A stretch of DNA of 51,453 nt from Lentisphaeria bacterium (lineage in GTDB: Bacteria > Verrucomicrobiota > Lentisphaeria > Victivallales > UBA1829). The translations under genes and the position numbers were made by a program. The DNA is taken from the NCBI GenBank assembly GCA_017503375.1, contig JAFVTF010000012.1, forward strand, positions 1-51,453. Direction: 5' to 3'. The notes under the pieces are model-generated. The model made no database searches. It was given only the letters and a program-made list of their open reading frames with translations, and had not been told where the DNA came from. Position 1 is the first letter of the stretch, and each line of letters begins with the position of its first letter. Below, piece after piece: positions 42,791-51,436 of the stretch.

Positions 42791-43393
42791 ATGATCTTCT
42801 TCTCTGCTGAACAGAACGATGCCGGAAAAAAAGCTTCAGAGCTCCTCAAACAGAAAGGTGCCGTTCTCATCGTCCCGACAGAAACCGTTTACGGTTTGAT
42901 CTGTGCCTGGGAAGATGACGAAGCGCGGAAGAAGATCTATGACCTCAAACACCGTTCTCCGACAAAGCTGTTCGCCGCCTTTGTGCCGGATATTTCCGTT
43001 GCTGAACAGCTCTGCGGAAGAGAACTCCCTGCAGCTGCAAAACGACTGGCGGAAAAATTCATGCCCGGAGCAATCACCCTGATTGTACCGGATAAAAACG
43101 GAGCCACATTCGGATTCAGAATCCCTGACCATCCGTTTATATTGGACCTGTTGAAACAATATAATGGAGCTCTGGCATCCACAAGTGCCAACCTTTCCGG
43201 CGAACCGCCTGCATTGGACCTTCCCACAGCATTGCGGACAATTGACGGTGCCCCTGCCGGTGCTGTAGATGGCGGTGCCCTGCCCGCAGATTCCATTCCG
43301 TCAACAATCATCCAGGTCACGGCTGACAATCAAGTGAAGATCATCCGTACCGGATTGATTTCTGAGCAGAAAATCCATTCTGCTTTACGGTAA
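42791..43393 (+). CDS. tsaC: L-threonylcarbamoyladenylate synthase (Sua5/YrdC/TsaC)
   Basis: The enzyme makes the activated intermediate for t6A at tRNA position 37. It has 200 residues. Family text includes VPTETVYGLICAW (about 29), KHRSPTKLFAAF, MPGAITLIV, FRIPDHP, ALASTSANLSGEPP (about 132) and PSTIIQV. I choose ATG, since GAGG is 10 nt upstream; a TTG overlapping the queD stop is too close to it. It pairs with queD as a tRNA-modification operon. Confidence 0.93.
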   Translation: MIFFSAEQNDAGKKASELLKQKGAVLIVPTETVYGLICAWEDDEARKKIYDLKHRSPTKLFAAFVPDISVAEQLCGRELPAAAKRLAEKFMPGAITLIVPDKNGATFGFRIPDHPFILDLLKQYNGALASTSANLSGEPPALDLPTALRTIDGAPAGAVDGGALPADSIPSTIIQVTADNQVKIIRTGLISEQKIHSALR

Positions 43394-43725
43394 AGGCTAT
43401 TTCAACCGTCTTCAAAAATGTCTGAAAATTCTTAAAATTGCCTCCTGAGTAAAAAGCTCTGTTCACAAATCACCCCTTATTGGGTACAGAATTATAATGT
43501 CCAAAAAGTTGCATACATTTTACGGGTATTTTTTTAGGTAAGCTCTTCGAGGGCAACTTGTTTTTTATATTTTTAATGTTATATTATTTTGGAATTATTT
43601 ATGCTCCGGGAGCATATTCCGCAGAAGAGAGATGTTCTGGAAAAACTCTTGATTCCGGATAACCGAAGTTCCAATTTCTGTGGATTTGAAAGTCTGATAA
43701 CAGATAAAATTTGAAGAGGATACGA
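43394..43725. other. gene-free stretch upstream of the cellulase-like gene
   Basis: At 43456-43490 there is a part that on the minus strand resembles the opening box of the double-hairpin element (see 45619 and 51287), about 20 of 25 bases. An open frame of 37 codons (43601-43714) resembles nothing I know; it might be the end of a decayed gene. AT-rich stretches lie at 43560-43600. No clear promoter for the hydrolase was found. Confidence 0.4.
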
Positions 43726-45615
43726 ATGAAAACAGGCTGCAACTATTGGGCAAGTCATGCAGGGACTCGCATGTGGGAACTCTGGGATGAAGAAATTGTA
43801 CGCAAAGATCTCAAGCTTCTCGCGGAAAACGGATGTGAAATGCTTCGCGTGTTCCCGAACTGGAGAGATTTTCAGCCGATAGAAATCAGTTATACCGGCG
43901 GAGGAATGGTCAGAGATATTTATATGCACGGGAAACCGCGTCCTGACACCTATTGCGGAAGAGCGGGAGTTGATGAAGAGATGATCCGCCGTTTCCGCCG
44001 TCTGGCTGATATCGCTCATGAATACAATATGACTTTGCGGGTTGCAATCGTCACCGGATGGATGAGCGGTTCTTTTTACACACCTCCGGCATTGGAAAAA
44101 TGCAACCTGCAAACAGACCCGTTTGCTTTGCGCTACACTGTAAAATTCGTTCGCTGTTTTGTCCATATGCTGAAAGATTGCCCAGCGATTGAAGAGTGGG
44201 AACTCGGCAATGAGTGCAACAATCTGGCACGGCTTGACAATTCCCATTCGGCATGGCTCTGGACCCATCTTGTCAGTTCAGCGATCCGTCTGGAAGATCC
44301 AACCCGGAAAGTTGCTTCCGGTATGCACGGACTGCGGGCGGCGGATGAACATAATTGGGATTGTGTTTGGAGCCTTCAGACGCAGGGCGAACTCTGTGAC
44401 CGGATGACCCCGCACCCGTATCCGCATTCAAAATCCAAACTGGCGGCAAGAATTGACAGTCATGACTCATTCCGCTGTATGCTGGAAGCAACAGTTGAAA
44501 TGCTTTATTACGGAGACATTGTTGATCTTCCGTGCAATGTGGAAGAAATCGGAACGTTTGCGCCATCCTTTGCTTCCGAAAGTTTGAAAGCAACGTTCCT
44601 GCGCGGTTCAATGTATAACGCCTGGGCTCACGGGGCATCTGATTATCTCTGGTGGTGTGCGTTTGATCAGGACCGGCTTGATTTTCCGCCATACTACTGG
44701 AGTGCCTTTGAAAGAGAACTCGGTTTGTTCGATGCTGACTTCCGTCCGAAAAAATTATTGGAATCCTTCAAAGAGTTCAAGCATTTCAAAGACAATCTGC
44801 CGTTCAAAGAACTGCCTCCTTTTCAGCGTGATGCGGTTTGCATTGTAACGCGCGGTTTGAATATGAATGATGCACTTTCCAATGCCTGCAGTTCATTGCT
44901 GCTGGCAAAGCAGAACCATTTTGATATCCGGTACAGATTCACATCAGAACATGAAACAGATGCTCCGCTCTATATTGTTCCCGGCATTACCGGAGACCTC
45001 AGTCTTTACGGTTATGAATGGAATTCTCTCATCGAAAAAGTGAAAAACGGAGCGGTCCTTTATGTTTCCATGGATAATTGTGCAATGACCAGATTCACAG
45101 AACTGTTCGGCGTGGAAGTTACAGGACGGGAACTGCGTTCAACTCCCGCAATCGTGGAAATGGATGGAGAAAAGTTCACAATTCCTGCCGAAGTCAAGAC
45201 TTCATTGAATGTTCTTAATGCGGAAGTCATTGCAAGAGAAAGCGACGGTAATCCTGTCTTTGTCCGCAACCGTTATGGAAAAGGCTGGTGTTATCTGCTG
45301 ACGCTGCCTGTGGAAAAAGCAACCGGAAATATTCCCGGAGCATTCCATAAGCCGGAACAACCCGCCTGGAGAAAATTCTATGCCCCGCTTGCAGAACATA
45401 TCAAAGCAAGACGCAGAATCACCTGCTCCAATCCCTTTGTCACTCTGACAGAACACCCGGAAAGTGATAATGTCTGCTGGGCTGTTGCAATCAACAACAG
45501 TACAGAACCTGTCAAAATCGATTTCAGAATTTCCCCACAGTGGCAGGCGGAGGAATCTGAAAAGATTGAGTTGCAGCCCTTTAGAGCCAAGTTACTGAAA
45601 CTTACGGCAAAATAA
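43726..45615 (+). CDS. cellulase-like glycoside hydrolase (clan GH-A, GH5-like)
   Basis: This is a protein of 629 residues with no signal peptide. The N-terminal barrel starts GCNYWASHAGTRMWELWDEE, with LLAENGCEMLRVFPNW (about 31). The acid/base Glu is in WELGNECN (about 161-168). The nucleophile is likely the Glu of NVEEIGTF (about 271). The C-terminal half (about 360 on) resembles the GATase-like and beta domains that follow such barrels. The start ATG has AGAGGA. The substrate is unknown. The convergent AraC regulator could control it. Other sugar genes nearby support a glycan-use role. Confidence 0.8.
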   Translation: MKTGCNYWASHAGTRMWELWDEEIVRKDLKLLAENGCEMLRVFPNWRDFQPIEISYTGGGMVRDIYMHGKPRPDTYCGRAGVDEEMIRRFRRLADIAHEYNMTLRVAIVTGWMSGSFYTPPALEKCNLQTDPFALRYTVKFVRCFVHMLKDCPAIEEWELGNECNNLARLDNSHSAWLWTHLVSSAIRLEDPTRKVASGMHGLRAADEHNWDCVWSLQTQGELCDRMTPHPYPHSKSKLAARIDSHDSFRCMLEATVEMLYYGDIVDLPCNVEEIGTFAPSFASESLKATFLRGSMYNAWAHGASDYLWWCAFDQDRLDFPPYYWSAFERELGLFDADFRPKKLLESFKEFKHFKDNLPFKELPPFQRDAVCIVTRGLNMNDALSNACSSLLLAKQNHFDIRYRFTSEHETDAPLYIVPGITGDLSLYGYEWNSLIEKVKNGAVLYVSMDNCAMTRFTELFGVEVTGRELRSTPAIVEMDGEKFTIPAEVKTSLNVLNAEVIARESDGNPVFVRNRYGKGWCYLLTLPVEKATGNIPGAFHKPEQPAWRKFYAPLAEHIKARRRITCSNPFVTLTEHPESDNVCWAVAINNSTEPVKIDFRISPQWQAEESEKIELQPFRAKLLKLTAK

Positions 45616-45618
45616 AAA

Positions 45619-45772
45619 GGTTCCGTTCCAAATAAAGGTTGATTTGTAATCGGGGAAGAAGGGAAAAACTTTTGAGGAAAGTTCTTCCCTTCTTCCCCGA
45701 ACCCCATCATCCTTTTTCAAACCTTTTTGCGGCATTCCGATTTTTACGATGTAAAAATCGAAATGCCATCTT
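45619..45772 (+). repeat. double-hairpin intergenic element, copy A
   Basis: This element starts 3 nt after the hydrolase stop codon. The opening box is GGTTCCGTTCCAAATAAAGG. Hairpin 1 pairs 45651-45665 with 45685-45699 (15 bp), has one mismatch, then pairs 45667-45672 with 45678-45683 around a TGAGG loop. A T-rich link with AAACCTTTTTGC follows. Hairpin 2 pairs 45731-45736 with 45762-45767 and 45738-45747 with 45751-45760. A second copy lies at 51287-51436. It sits between convergent genes and could end transcription, but the fixed loop and linkers suggest more than a terminator. Confidence 0.85.
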
Positions 45773-45820
45773 AAAGTTAAAATAGCAGAAGGTTTTACCG
45801 ACCTGAATGGATAATAAAGA

Positions 45821-46714
45821 TCATTCGGAGAATTCCAGCACTTGACTGACACTCCGCTTCTTGAACTCATGAGTTGTACACCTGTAGACTTTCCGGAAGG
45901 CGTGACAAAAGCTGCTGGCATCGCAAAAGCCATGCCGTTCTGCAATTTCGCTCAAAGTATAAGTTCCCCGTTTGACATCATTGGCGGCATTGGTCAAACG
46001 GACACGCAATGCAAATTGACCGTAACTCACCCCCATAGAACTGTGAAAGAGATAGGAAAAACGGCTGACGCTCAAAGCACATGCCTGAGCTGCCGCTTCC
46101 AGAGAAGGCGGGATCTGGGAATTTCTGACCAGAGTTACCGCTTTCCGGATACGGTTCATGGCAAAATGATCGGGAATTCCTTCCACCTGATCTGCTGGAA
46201 TCCGCTCTGATGCATGAAGGATCAATTCATGGATCAGCAGCCAGGAATGAGTCTGCCAGTTCATCTTTTTCCGGTGATAGGTGTGAAACAATTTATTGGA
46301 AAGCCGGATGACTTCCTCCCGGTCGGTATCGTCTTTCGGACAATACCGGTGTTCCGGGGCTACGGTAAAAGGAGCCAGCCAGTCTGCATCGGAACAGGAA
46401 CCGCAATTTCCGATATTGTCAATATTGATATTCACTGACATGACAAAGTTTCGGGAATCCAGCAGACGGTATGCGTGAGGTTCCCAGCACATGGTCCACC
46501 AGAGATCGCCCTGCTGATAAATTCCGGTGTAATCTCCGATTGTCACCTCTGCCCTGCCCTGCATAACAATAGAGATTTGCAAAGCGTAATGAACATCCCC
46601 CTGCATTTTCTTTTCGGGGCCTCTTCCATATTCCCAAAGGATATTGAAAGGAGACTCCGGAGAGAGGGTCGGATGTTCCTGCGGTTTCAGCTGAATATTC
46701 TCAAAAATGCTCAT
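45821..46714 (-). CDS. AraC-family transcriptional regulator
   Basis: This protein of 297 residues has a cupin-like N-terminal sensor (HYALQISIVMQGRAEVTIGD, about 42-61) and two C-terminal helix-turn-helix motifs. The last 100 residues carry LEAAAQACALSVSRFSYLFHS and then LSEIAERHGFCDASSFCHAF, the standard AraC pattern. It probably responds to a sugar. It is convergent with the cellulase-like gene and divergent from the tailed aminotransferase gene, so either could be a target. A dyad (GCTATA and TATAGC) in the divergent region could be its operator. No ribosome binding site is clear. Confidence 0.93.
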   Translation of the reverse strand: MSIFENIQLKPQEHPTLSPESPFNILWEYGRGPEKKMQGDVHYALQISIVMQGRAEVTIGDYTGIYQQGDLWWTMCWEPHAYRLLDSRNFVMSVNINIDNIGNCGSCSDADWLAPFTVAPEHRYCPKDDTDREEVIRLSNKLFHTYHRKKMNWQTHSWLLIHELILHASERIPADQVEGIPDHFAMNRIRKAVTLVRNSQIPPSLEAAAQACALSVSRFSYLFHSSMGVSYGQFALRVRLTNAANDVKRGTYTLSEIAERHGFCDASSFCHAFRKVYRCTTHEFKKRSVSQVLEFSE

Positions 46715-46763
46715 AACAGTAAGTTTTTACAATTTATTGGTGATTTTTCACAAGGTTTCCCTA

Positions 46764-46799
46764 TTGAAAAAAGTACGTTTGCTATATATAATGTATAGC
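46764..46799 (+). promoter_or_regulatory. strong promoter with dyad, upstream of the tailed aminotransferase gene
   Basis: TTGAAA, a 17-bp spacer and a consensus TATAAT (46787-46792). A 6-bp inverted repeat (GCTATA at 46781, TATAGC at 46794) brackets the -10 and could be an operator. Confidence 0.8.
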
Positions 46800-46867
46800 A
46801 GATTACAATTTTTTCAACTATGTTTCGTAAATTTTACGGACAAACAAAAAACACAAGGAGGTTTTTT

Positions 46868-48250
46868 ATGGCAACTGCAAAGAAAGCAGCCAAACCCGCA
46901 GCAAAGAAAGCAGCCCCCAAAGCAGCAGCTAAACCCGTTGCAAAGAAGGCTGCCGCCAAACCCGCAGCAAAAGCAGCTCCCAAGGCTGACAAGCTCGCAA
47001 TCGACGGCGGCAAAAAAGTCTTTGAAGGCGCATTCCCCACATGGCCCCAGTTTGAAGAATCCACCGTTCTGAAGGTCGCTGATCTTCTCAGAACCGGTAA
47101 AGTCAACTACTGGACCGGCAAAGTCGGACAGGAATTTGAAGCAGAATGGGCAAAATGGCTCGGCGTCAGAAACGCTATCAGCGTTGCCAACGGAACCTGT
47201 GCTCTCCATACAGCTCTCGCAAGTATGGGCATCGGCCCCGGTGATGAAGTTATCTGTACATCCTACAGCTTCATCGCATCCAGCTTCTGTGCCCTTCAGG
47301 CAGGTGCTCTGCCTGTTTTCGTTGACGTCGATGACTCCCACACAATCGATCCCAAGAAGATCGAAGCTGCTATCACCGAACGCACCAAAGCTATCGTCGT
47401 CGTTCACCTCTACGGTATCGTCGCTGATATGGATCCCATCCTCGCAATCGCCAAAAAACACGGTCTGAAAGTTGTTGAAGACTGCGCACAGTGCTTCGGC
47501 GGTGTCTACAAAGGCAAAAAAGCCGGTACCATCGGTGATGTCGGCTGCTTCAGCTTCTGCCAGAGCAAACACTTCACCACAGGCGGTGAAGGCGGTATGG
47601 TCGTTACCAATGACGATGATCTCGCATGGGAATGCCGTTCCTTCCGTGACCATGGTTACGATGTCAAGGAAAAAATGAACCTCCTCGAAAAAGAAGGCAA
47701 ACAGCTCTACATCCACAGAAGAGTCGGTTTCAACTTCCGTATGACCGAAATGCAGTCCATGATCGGTCTCTGCGAACTCAAACGTCTTGATTCCTGGAAC
47801 CTCAAGGCACGTCTCGCTAACGGTAAATACCTCATCAAAGAACTTGGCAAACATCCTCTCGTCAAGATCGCTCCGCTGGATACCAAGGACCGTCAGAACT
47901 GCTTCTGGTGGGCTCCCTTCGTTCTCGACACCACCAAGTTCAAAGATGGTATCACCACCAAGGACTTCATCGACGCTATCGCTGCAGAAGGTGTTCCTGT
48001 TTACAGCGTTCTCTGGCCGGAAATGTACAAGGAACAGGCATATGCCGAACGTAACGGTTTCGGTCTTGCCAAGTATCCCTTCTACGATCCCAAGTCCCGC
48101 AACATTGACTACACCACTTTCAACTGCGAAAAGGCAAACTGGATGACTGACAGAACCATGTGCTTCTTCACCCACCCGGTTTACACCCTCAAGCACATGG
48201 AAGCATGTGTCAAGGCATTCAAGAAAGTTGCCGCTGCTTACATGAAGTAA
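46868..48250 (+). CDS. DegT/DnrJ/EryC1-type sugar aminotransferase with histone-H1-like N-terminal tail
   Basis: This protein of 460 residues starts at the ATG after AAGGAGG. The first 40 residues contain 20 Ala, 12 Lys and 5 Pro (text such as AKKAAKPAAKKAAPK), like the tail of histone H1. From residue 41 it is a normal PLP aminotransferase of the DegT/StrS type: GKVNYWTGKVGQEFE, ANGTCALHTAL (about 107), VEDCAQCFGG (about 206) and the PLP lysine K234 in SFCQSKHFTTGGEGG. It likely aminates a keto-sugar. The tail is outside the fold and may bind nucleic acid or polyanions. Codons and promoter suggest very high expression. The next gene is a Gfo/Idh oxidoreductase, a common partner in amino sugar synthesis. 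Confidence 0.92.
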   Translation: MATAKKAAKPAAKKAAPKAAAKPVAKKAAAKPAAKAAPKADKLAIDGGKKVFEGAFPTWPQFEESTVLKVADLLRTGKVNYWTGKVGQEFEAEWAKWLGVRNAISVANGTCALHTALASMGIGPGDEVICTSYSFIASSFCALQAGALPVFVDVDDSHTIDPKKIEAAITERTKAIVVVHLYGIVADMDPILAIAKKHGLKVVEDCAQCFGGVYKGKKAGTIGDVGCFSFCQSKHFTTGGEGGMVVTNDDDLAWECRSFRDHGYDVKEKMNLLEKEGKQLYIHRRVGFNFRMTEMQSMIGLCELKRLDSWNLKARLANGKYLIKELGKHPLVKIAPLDTKDRQNCFWWAPFVLDTTKFKDGITTKDFIDAIAAEGVPVYSVLWPEMYKEQAYAERNGFGLAKYPFYDPKSRNIDYTTFNCEKANWMTDRTMCFFTHPVYTLKHMEACVKAFKKVAAAYMK

Positions 48251-48264
48251 TTTTTTACTTCCGC

Positions 48265-48300
48265 AAAGCCGCAGAACCTGAAAAGTCTGCGGCTTTCTTG
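48265..48300 (+). terminator. terminator-like hairpin after the aminotransferase gene
   Basis: AAAGCCGCAGA pairs perfectly with TCTGCGGCTTT. The T tail is interrupted (CTTGTCT), so read-through into the next gene is possible. Confidence 0.65.
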
Positions 48301-48332
48301 TCTAAAACCTCTTTTTACAAGGATTTTTTACT

Positions 48333-49403
48333 ATGGCTAAAGTCAAATATGGTCTCATCGGATTCGGCGGAATCGCAGAAAACCGTGTTGCCAAAGAAGG
48401 TTATGCCTGCGATAAAAACCGTTTTGCTCCCCTGCAGTATGCTGAACTCGTTGCAGCGACCGATATCAATCAGGGACGGAAAGAAGCTGCTGAAGCACTC
48501 GGACTCAAATGGTTTGCTTCCGCAGATGAAATGCTGGCAGATCCCGAAATCCAGGCTGTCTATATCGCAACAAACAACACCACTCACGTTCCTCTGGCAA
48601 TGAAAGCTCTCAATGCCGGAAAACATGTCATCTCCGAAAAACCCATGGCAACAAATTCCGCTGATGCAAAAGCTCTTGTGGCTCTCGCAAAGGAAAAAGG
48701 TCTCTCACTGGGCGTTGACCACATGATGGTCTACAATGCATGGAACGTCAAAGCAGAAAGCATGGTCAAAGCCGGTGATCTCGGAACAGTCAACGACTCC
48801 TGCTTCCACATGGAATTCGCTTACGGTTACGATCCCGCAGAAGCTGCCACCTGGCGCTGTTCCAAGATCGAGGAAATGGGCGGTCCCATCGGTGACGTCG
48901 CAAGCCATTGCTTCTATCTTTCCGAATACATTTTCGGCAAAAAAATCGCAAAACTCGCAGCGGTTTACCTGCCCAAAACAATGAATATCGTCGCTGAAGA
49001 CGGTGCATACATCAAATTCTTCTTTGAAGACGGCATGCAGTCCAGTGCAAAGGTTGCATTCTCCGAAATGCGCGGCGGTCTCGGCGGAACACTCAGCAAC
49101 CTCGGTTATGAAATCTACGGGGACAAGGCTGCTCTCCGCGGTTATGGAACCATGTTCCAGCTTTCCGGACACGCTGACGAACCCGTCAAAGTCCGTCTCG
49201 AACTGGATAAATTCGATGGCACAACCACCAATGTTCCTCCCTGTGAGATCAAGAACATGTATCAGTGCCTGATCGAACATCATGCACAGTCTGTTTTGAA
49301 CGGAACTCCGCTCACAGCAGAAGATGCTTTGCACAACATTCAGCTCTGCGAAGCAGCTCATGAATCCGCTCAGAACGGCGGAAAACTGATCGAAGTCAAA
49401 TAA
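48333..49403 (+). CDS. Gfo/Idh/MocA-family oxidoreductase
   Basis: This protein of 356 residues has an N-terminal Rossmann domain (YGLIGFGGIAENR, 6-18; TNNTTHVPLAMKAL, about 82) with the family motif EKPMA (about 98-102). The C-terminal alpha/beta domain contains GGPIGDVASHC (about 183), with the usual Asp and His. It oxidises or reduces a sugar or inositol with NAD(P). It follows the aminotransferase gene by 82 nt; the two may make an amino sugar. Codons are those of a highly expressed gene. An AAGGA precedes the start. Confidence 0.93.
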   Translation: MAKVKYGLIGFGGIAENRVAKEGYACDKNRFAPLQYAELVAATDINQGRKEAAEALGLKWFASADEMLADPEIQAVYIATNNTTHVPLAMKALNAGKHVISEKPMATNSADAKALVALAKEKGLSLGVDHMMVYNAWNVKAESMVKAGDLGTVNDSCFHMEFAYGYDPAEAATWRCSKIEEMGGPIGDVASHCFYLSEYIFGKKIAKLAAVYLPKTMNIVAEDGAYIKFFFEDGMQSSAKVAFSEMRGGLGGTLSNLGYEIYGDKAALRGYGTMFQLSGHADEPVKVRLELDKFDGTTTNVPPCEIKNMYQCLIEHHAQSVLNGTPLTAEDALHNIQLCEAAHESAQNGGKLIEVK

Positions 49404-49416
49404 GATCATTCAGGAT

Positions 49417-49450
49417 AACTGCCGGTGAAAACCTCATCGGCAGTTTCTTT
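49417..49450 (+). terminator. terminator-like hairpin after the oxidoreductase gene
   Basis: AACTGCCG pairs with CGGCAGTT; TTCTTTC follows. Confidence 0.65.
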
Positions 49451-49472
49451 CAATCTCCCGAAAGGACGGTTT

Positions 49473-51275
49473 ATGAAGAACTCTGCCATCAAAGAATTTT
49501 TCAAAAAATATAAGCTCGAACTGATTGCTTTTGTTCTCATCTTTGCCGTTTTTTCCCCAAGTCTCCGCTATGGTTTCCAGATGGATTGGGATGATACTGC
49601 CTATGTCTGTAAAAATCCTTATCTGCTCTTTACCTGGGAGAACATTGTCCGCTGTTTCACCTCCGGAACCATCGGACTTCTTACACCTCTGACGACGTTC
49701 TCACTCATGCTGGACCGCTTGATCTGGCAAACACAGGAAATTGCGTTCGGATATCGTCTGACCAACATTCTGCTTCATGCAGGGGGTGCGCTTTTTCTTC
49801 TGAACATCATCAAACGTCTCGGAGTGCGCCCCTGGCTGGCTTTCTGCTGTGCGCTCTTCTGGGCAATTCAGCCGCAAAGATTGGAATCGGTTGTATGGAT
49901 CGCTGAACGGAAAGATGTCCTCAGCGGATTTTTTGCGTTGTTTTCCTTCTTTATCTTCATGAAAGCTCCCGGAAACTGGAAAAATATTACGGGTGCTGTT
50001 CTTCTTTTCGTTCTGTCGCTTCTGGCAAAACCTTCAGCCATCGGACTTCCGCTGATTGCATGTGTTTACCTTTGTTATATAAATCCGCAAAAATTCAACT
50101 GGAAATATATTCTTTACGGAATTTGCGGCATGGGTGCAGTTGTGTTCCTGCTCTGTCATTTTCTGAATATTTTTCCAAGTTTCATTCCCATGCCGCGCTT
50201 GCTTTCTGTTGTTCTGCACAATGGTTTATTTTATACAGTCAACGGGATTCTCCCCATCGAAACAAGTCCCTGTTATCCGTTTGTTGACTGGAGTGATATC
50301 TGGATGGTTCCCGTTGGGCTCCTGCTGCTGATACTCCTTCTTGTCTTTGGCAGAAAAGCTCAGATGAGCTGGAAATCACTCGGATTGTTTTTCCTTGCCT
50401 TTTTATTGGTCTTTTCCGCACTGTTTGCCCCGTTTACAGGAGCGTTCATCTTCAATCCCACGGATTACGCTGACCGTTATGCCTACTTCCCGAATCTGGC
50501 AGTCTGGGTATTTCTGGGATATTTCCTGGAGCGGATTTACCGGAATTATGACAGAATCGTTCCGTATCTGAAACTTGCAGGATCTGCACTTGGAATTTAT
50601 ATGATCGGCATGACACTTTGGAACATGCAGATGTGGAAAGATTCTCTCACGCTTGTCAGATGGGGAATTTACTCTCATGAATACCCCAATGATAAATTTC
50701 TCATGATTCATGCGAAATACGGTTTTATTGAACAGGATCCGGAAATTCTGCGGGAGACCATGGAATTTCTGAAAAAGAAACACGAGCTTTCTGATCTTCC
50801 CCGTGATGACGCCCGGAACAAACAAGGCAGAAAATGTACGATCGATGCGCTTGATCTTGCGATTGAAATCTTTTATACGAAATATTTCCGGATTACCGGA
50901 AAACAGCTGGAAGCCGCAGCGCACGCAGCCAAAGCAACTCAGAAATATGATTATTTTGTATCATCAAACAAGCAGGTTCTTCTGTTGGAACGTGATCTTT
51001 ATGAACAGGCATTCAAACACCTGCTCCTGCAATTTTTTATGGATAATAACGATGAAAACCGTCTCCGTCATCTGGAAAGCTGGGCGGGAAAAACCACAAC
51101 CCGTTACGGAGAAATTCTGCCGGATTACAATTTTACGGCCCTGCTGAAATTCTATAAAAATGATTATCAGGGTGCAATTTCCGATTGGAAAAAAATTCTT
51201 GAGACAAATAAAAACGCACCGGATATTCTTGAAAACATCCGGCGCGCTGAACAGAAACTCAAAGAACAGAATTAA
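49473..51275 (+). CDS. TMTC-like membrane protein with C-terminal TPR-like region
   Basis: This protein of 600 residues starts at the ATG after AAAGGA. About ten membrane segments fill residues 15-400. The first loop reads MDWDDTAYVCKNPYL, and WIAERKDVLSGFFAL (about 148-162) is the mark of TMTC-like membrane O-glycosyltransferases of the GT-C fold. The final 200 residues are helical and soluble, ending with DYQGAISDWKKILE and NAPDILENIRRAEQK, which look like TPR repeats. It may transfer a sugar to proteins outside the membrane; the donor is not known. The double-hairpin element follows its stop codon. Confidence 0.85.
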   Translation: MKNSAIKEFFKKYKLELIAFVLIFAVFSPSLRYGFQMDWDDTAYVCKNPYLLFTWENIVRCFTSGTIGLLTPLTTFSLMLDRLIWQTQEIAFGYRLTNILLHAGGALFLLNIIKRLGVRPWLAFCCALFWAIQPQRLESVVWIAERKDVLSGFFALFSFFIFMKAPGNWKNITGAVLLFVLSLLAKPSAIGLPLIACVYLCYINPQKFNWKYILYGICGMGAVVFLLCHFLNIFPSFIPMPRLLSVVLHNGLFYTVNGILPIETSPCYPFVDWSDIWMVPVGLLLLILLLVFGRKAQMSWKSLGLFFLAFLLVFSALFAPFTGAFIFNPTDYADRYAYFPNLAVWVFLGYFLERIYRNYDRIVPYLKLAGSALGIYMIGMTLWNMQMWKDSLTLVRWGIYSHEYPNDKFLMIHAKYGFIEQDPEILRETMEFLKKKHELSDLPRDDARNKQGRKCTIDALDLAIEIFYTKYFRITGKQLEAAAHAAKATQKYDYFVSSNKQVLLLERDLYEQAFKHLLLQFFMDNNDENRLRHLESWAGKTTTRYGEILPDYNFTALLKFYKNDYQGAISDWKKILETNKNAPDILENIRRAEQKLKEQN

Positions 51276-51286
51276 TAAAATCTTTA

Positions 51287-51436
51287 GGCTCTGTTCCCAA
51301 TAAAGGTTGTTCCTTGAGGAGGGGAAAAAGCCCTTTTGAGGAAAGGTCCTTTTTCCCCTCCTCAAACTCCACCCCTTTTTTCCAAACCTTTTTGCGGCAT
51401 TCTGATTTTTGATAACAAAAATCAAAATGCCATCTT
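51287..51436 (+). repeat. double-hairpin intergenic element, copy B
   Basis: This has the same order as copy A: opening box GGCTCTGTTCCCAATAAAGG; hairpin 1 with a 15-bp stem (51316-51330 with 51349-51363), one mismatch, an inner stem and loop TGAGG; the AAACCTTTTTGC linker; hairpin 2 (51396-51401 with 51426-51431, and 51403-51411 with 51416-51424). The stem bases of hairpin 1 are largely different from copy A, yet all pair. It starts 11 nt after the stop of the TMTC-like gene. Confidence 0.85.

Noticed and set aside
43601..43714. 37-codon open frame before the cellulase-like gene
   Set aside because: Short, no ribosome binding site, no recognisable text; at most the end of a decayed gene.
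46814..48196. 460-codon open frame opposite the aminotransferase gene
   Set aside because: It is a mirror of the strongly biased codons of the aminotransferase; no family motif or ribosome binding site. Similar shadows oppose ilvC and fba.
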